The notes under the pieces: model-generated
Databases searched by the model: none
Told to the model about the DNA's origin: nothing
The model's input: only the letters and a program-made list of their open reading frames with translations
Shown: positions 62,998 to 64,000 of the stretch, piece after piece
How the letters are laid out: the number at the start of each line of letters is the position of its first letter
How positions within the stretch are numbered: position 1 is the first letter of the stretch
Program-made: the position numbers and the translations under genes
Assembly (NCBI GenBank): GCA_944385675.1
Contig: CALWYD010000029.1
Location: forward strand, 1-64,000
Reading direction: 5' to 3'
Length of the DNA: 64,000 bases
From: an uncultured Oscillospiraceae bacterium
Lineage (GTDB): Bacteria; Bacillota; Clostridia; Oscillospirales; Oscillospiraceae

Positions 62998-63876
62998 TCA
63001 AATACCTCGATTCAAGGTTTTTCGGAGACGAATTTTCCCCTCCAACGCCTGGTCTATCATAGATAAAAACTTTTCCCGATCCTCTGGCAGACCACCCTTT
63101 AAGGGCAGATAATTGGAAGCATGATTGCTGGTAAAGTGCAGGGGATCTACCTCCAGATGCTCAATCAGCAGCCGACATTCCTCCAGTACCTGTTCTGGCG
63201 TACACACTTGGAATCGGCCGGCCAGCACATCCTCTCCCAGCGGGGTTCCTTTTGCAGGAGCAAAGGTCATAGCAGATAAATGGCGAGGGCGCATTTCATT
63301 GATCAGCTTGGCGGTGGAAAGAATATGCTCCTCCCAGTCGCCGCCCTGCCCGGTCAAGCCCAGGATCACTGTAACCCACAGATCGATTCCCGCCTCCACC
63401 AGATTTCGTCCAGCCTGGAGCATTTGTTGGACAGAGCAACCTTTTTGAATAAAGTCCAACACTGCCTGGCTGCCGCTCTCCACGCCCAGATACGCCCTTG
63501 ACAGTCCGGCCTGGTGCAGCTCCTGCAGTTCCTGGGGGGACTTGGATAAGGTGCTGCGTGGGCCGGCATATACCGTCACCTTCTCCAGTTTCGGAAAGGT
63601 CTGGTAGAGCTTATGGAGAATCTGCAACAGCTCACCGGTCTTCATTACAATGGCATCCCCATCCATCAGGAACACCCGCTCTACTCTGGGCCCATAGTAG
63701 TCCAGGGCCATGTCAATGTCCTCCAGAATGTCCGCCACCGGGCGGATGCGAAAGGTCTTCTCCTTATACATTCCGCAAAAGGTACATTTGTTATGAGAGC
63801 AGCCGATGGTGCATTGCAGTAGATAGCTCCTCCACTCCCCCGGGGGACGATAGAGCAAATCACTGTCATATCGCAT
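62998..63876 (-). CDS. Radical SAM protein of unknown function
   Basis: Protein of 292 aa. Cluster motif C26-x4-C31-x2-C34 in TIGCSHNKCTFCGMY, preceded by C22; this CX4CX2C spacing is characteristic of a clostridial group with the start MRYDSDLLYRPPGE. The TIM barrel continues with FLMDGDAIVM, AYLGVESGSQAVLDFIQKG and VILGLTGQGGDWEEHI. There is no SPASM domain. The substrate is unknown. The ATG follows AAAGGAGG. It lies 27 bp after the stop of the DUF951 gene and is likely cotranscribed with it. Confidence 0.88.
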   Translation of the reverse strand: MRYDSDLLYRPPGEWRSYLLQCTIGCSHNKCTFCGMYKEKTFRIRPVADILEDIDMALDYYGPRVERVFLMDGDAIVMKTGELLQILHKLYQTFPKLEKVTVYAGPRSTLSKSPQELQELHQAGLSRAYLGVESGSQAVLDFIQKGCSVQQMLQAGRNLVEAGIDLWVTVILGLTGQGGDWEEHILSTAKLINEMRPRHLSAMTFAPAKGTPLGEDVLAGRFQVCTPEQVLEECRLLIEHLEVDPLHFTSNHASNYLPLKGGLPEDREKFLSMIDQALEGKIRLRKTLNRGI

Positions 63877-63903
63877 AGCCTTCCTACCTCCTTTACCTGC
63901 AGG

Positions 63904-64000
63904 CTAAACTTCTACTTCCCGGCCTTCCCGCAGAACTTTACGGATATTCTTTTCCGCCTTGCTCCGGGGCAGCATTACCTCATGTCCGCAGCCCTGACAC
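63904..64000 (-). CDS. DUF951 protein (C-terminal part)
   Basis: The window ends inside this gene. The last 31 residues read CQGCGHEVMLPRSKAEKN followed by IRKVLREGREVEV and a TAG stop at 63904-63906. This is the typical C-terminus of the small (about 65 aa) DUF951 family, a Cys-x2-Cys-containing protein often next to ychF and spoIIIJ genes, function unknown. The start lies beyond position 64000. Confidence 0.85.
   Translation of the reverse strand, partial: CQGCGHEVMLPRSKAEKNIRKVLREGREVEV

Overview
The window is chromosomal DNA of a spore-forming, low-to-mid GC Firmicute of class Clostridia. Many gene sets match Oscillospiraceae such as the Flavonifractor, Intestinimonas and Oscillibacter group, but the genus is inferred from remembered resemblance and no search was run. 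Evidence for a Clostridium-type spore former is the set spoIVFA/spoIVFB, yunB, spoIIM, cwlD, cotJ, a SpoIID-domain protein, a SleL-like LysM/GH18 protein, a SleB-like hydrolase and the SCIFF peptide with its radical SAM maturase. No prophage, insertion sequence, CRISPR array or rRNA was seen; almost everything is core housekeeping.

Layout. 1-7.1 kb: tRNA-Pro, then plus-strand spoIVFA-spoIVFB, a B12/radical SAM protein with its DUF2344 partner, yebC, and a Xer-type recombinase preceded by a perfect 15-bp-arm palindrome. 7.1-18.2 kb (minus): a long convoy from murD through three tandem M42 peptidases, a Met-gamma-lyase-like PLP enzyme, yunB, a VanZ protein, ligA and a DUF362 ferredoxin-like protein. 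18.2-18.7 kb: rnpB with its own promoter and terminator. 18.7-26.0 kb (minus): AI-2E-type permease, purB, an aspartate aminotransferase and leuCDB. 26.1-29.1 kb (plus): Crp/Fnr regulator, mini-RNase III, RqcH. 29.1-30.6 kb: purF, with a terminator-like hairpin in its leader. 30.8-34.4 kb (plus): nrdR, two germination/cortex-type wall enzymes, a FlK-like thioesterase and a YbaK-like protein. 34.5-43.4 kb (minus): xerD, spoIIM, SCIFF maturase and peptide, TIGR04086 membrane protein, yajC, tgt, tcdA, radA and cwlD, plus a small antisense Cys-rich ORF. 43.6-44.7 kb: cotJA-cotJB (fused) and cotJC. 44.7-48.6 kb (minus): amidase_6 protein, then asd-dapA-dapB under a lysine riboswitch. 48.6-51.5 kb (plus): SpoIID-domain protein and queA. 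51.5-61.6 kb (minus): the classic nusB, TsaD-like, xseA, xseB, ispA, PAP2-like, dxs, tlyA, nadK, argR, recN series with many 4-8 bp overlaps. 61.7-64 kb (minus): SleB-like hydrolase, a radical SAM protein and the 3' end of a DUF951 gene.

How the genes work together. Lysine and diaminopimelate synthesis (asd, dapA, dapB) supplies the wall and is controlled by free lysine. Queuosine tRNA modification is represented by queA and tgt, and isoprenoid synthesis by dxs and ispA. DNA repair and replication are represented by ligA, recN, radA and xseAB. The sporulation genes cover sigma-K activation, engulfment (SpoIIM, SpoIID-like), cortex maturation (CwlD), coat (CotJ) and germination lysis (SleL-like, SleB-like).

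The items most worth a second look are the palindrome in front of the Xer gene, whose central 28 bp has the 11+6+11 geometry of a dif site; a second dif-like half-site between spoIIM and the SCIFF maturase; the CotJA-CotJB fusion; the SpoIVFA-like protein with a full set of M23 catalytic residues; the amidase lacking the first zinc histidine; the triple M42 operon with an unknown co-encoded protein; and the purF leader hairpin.
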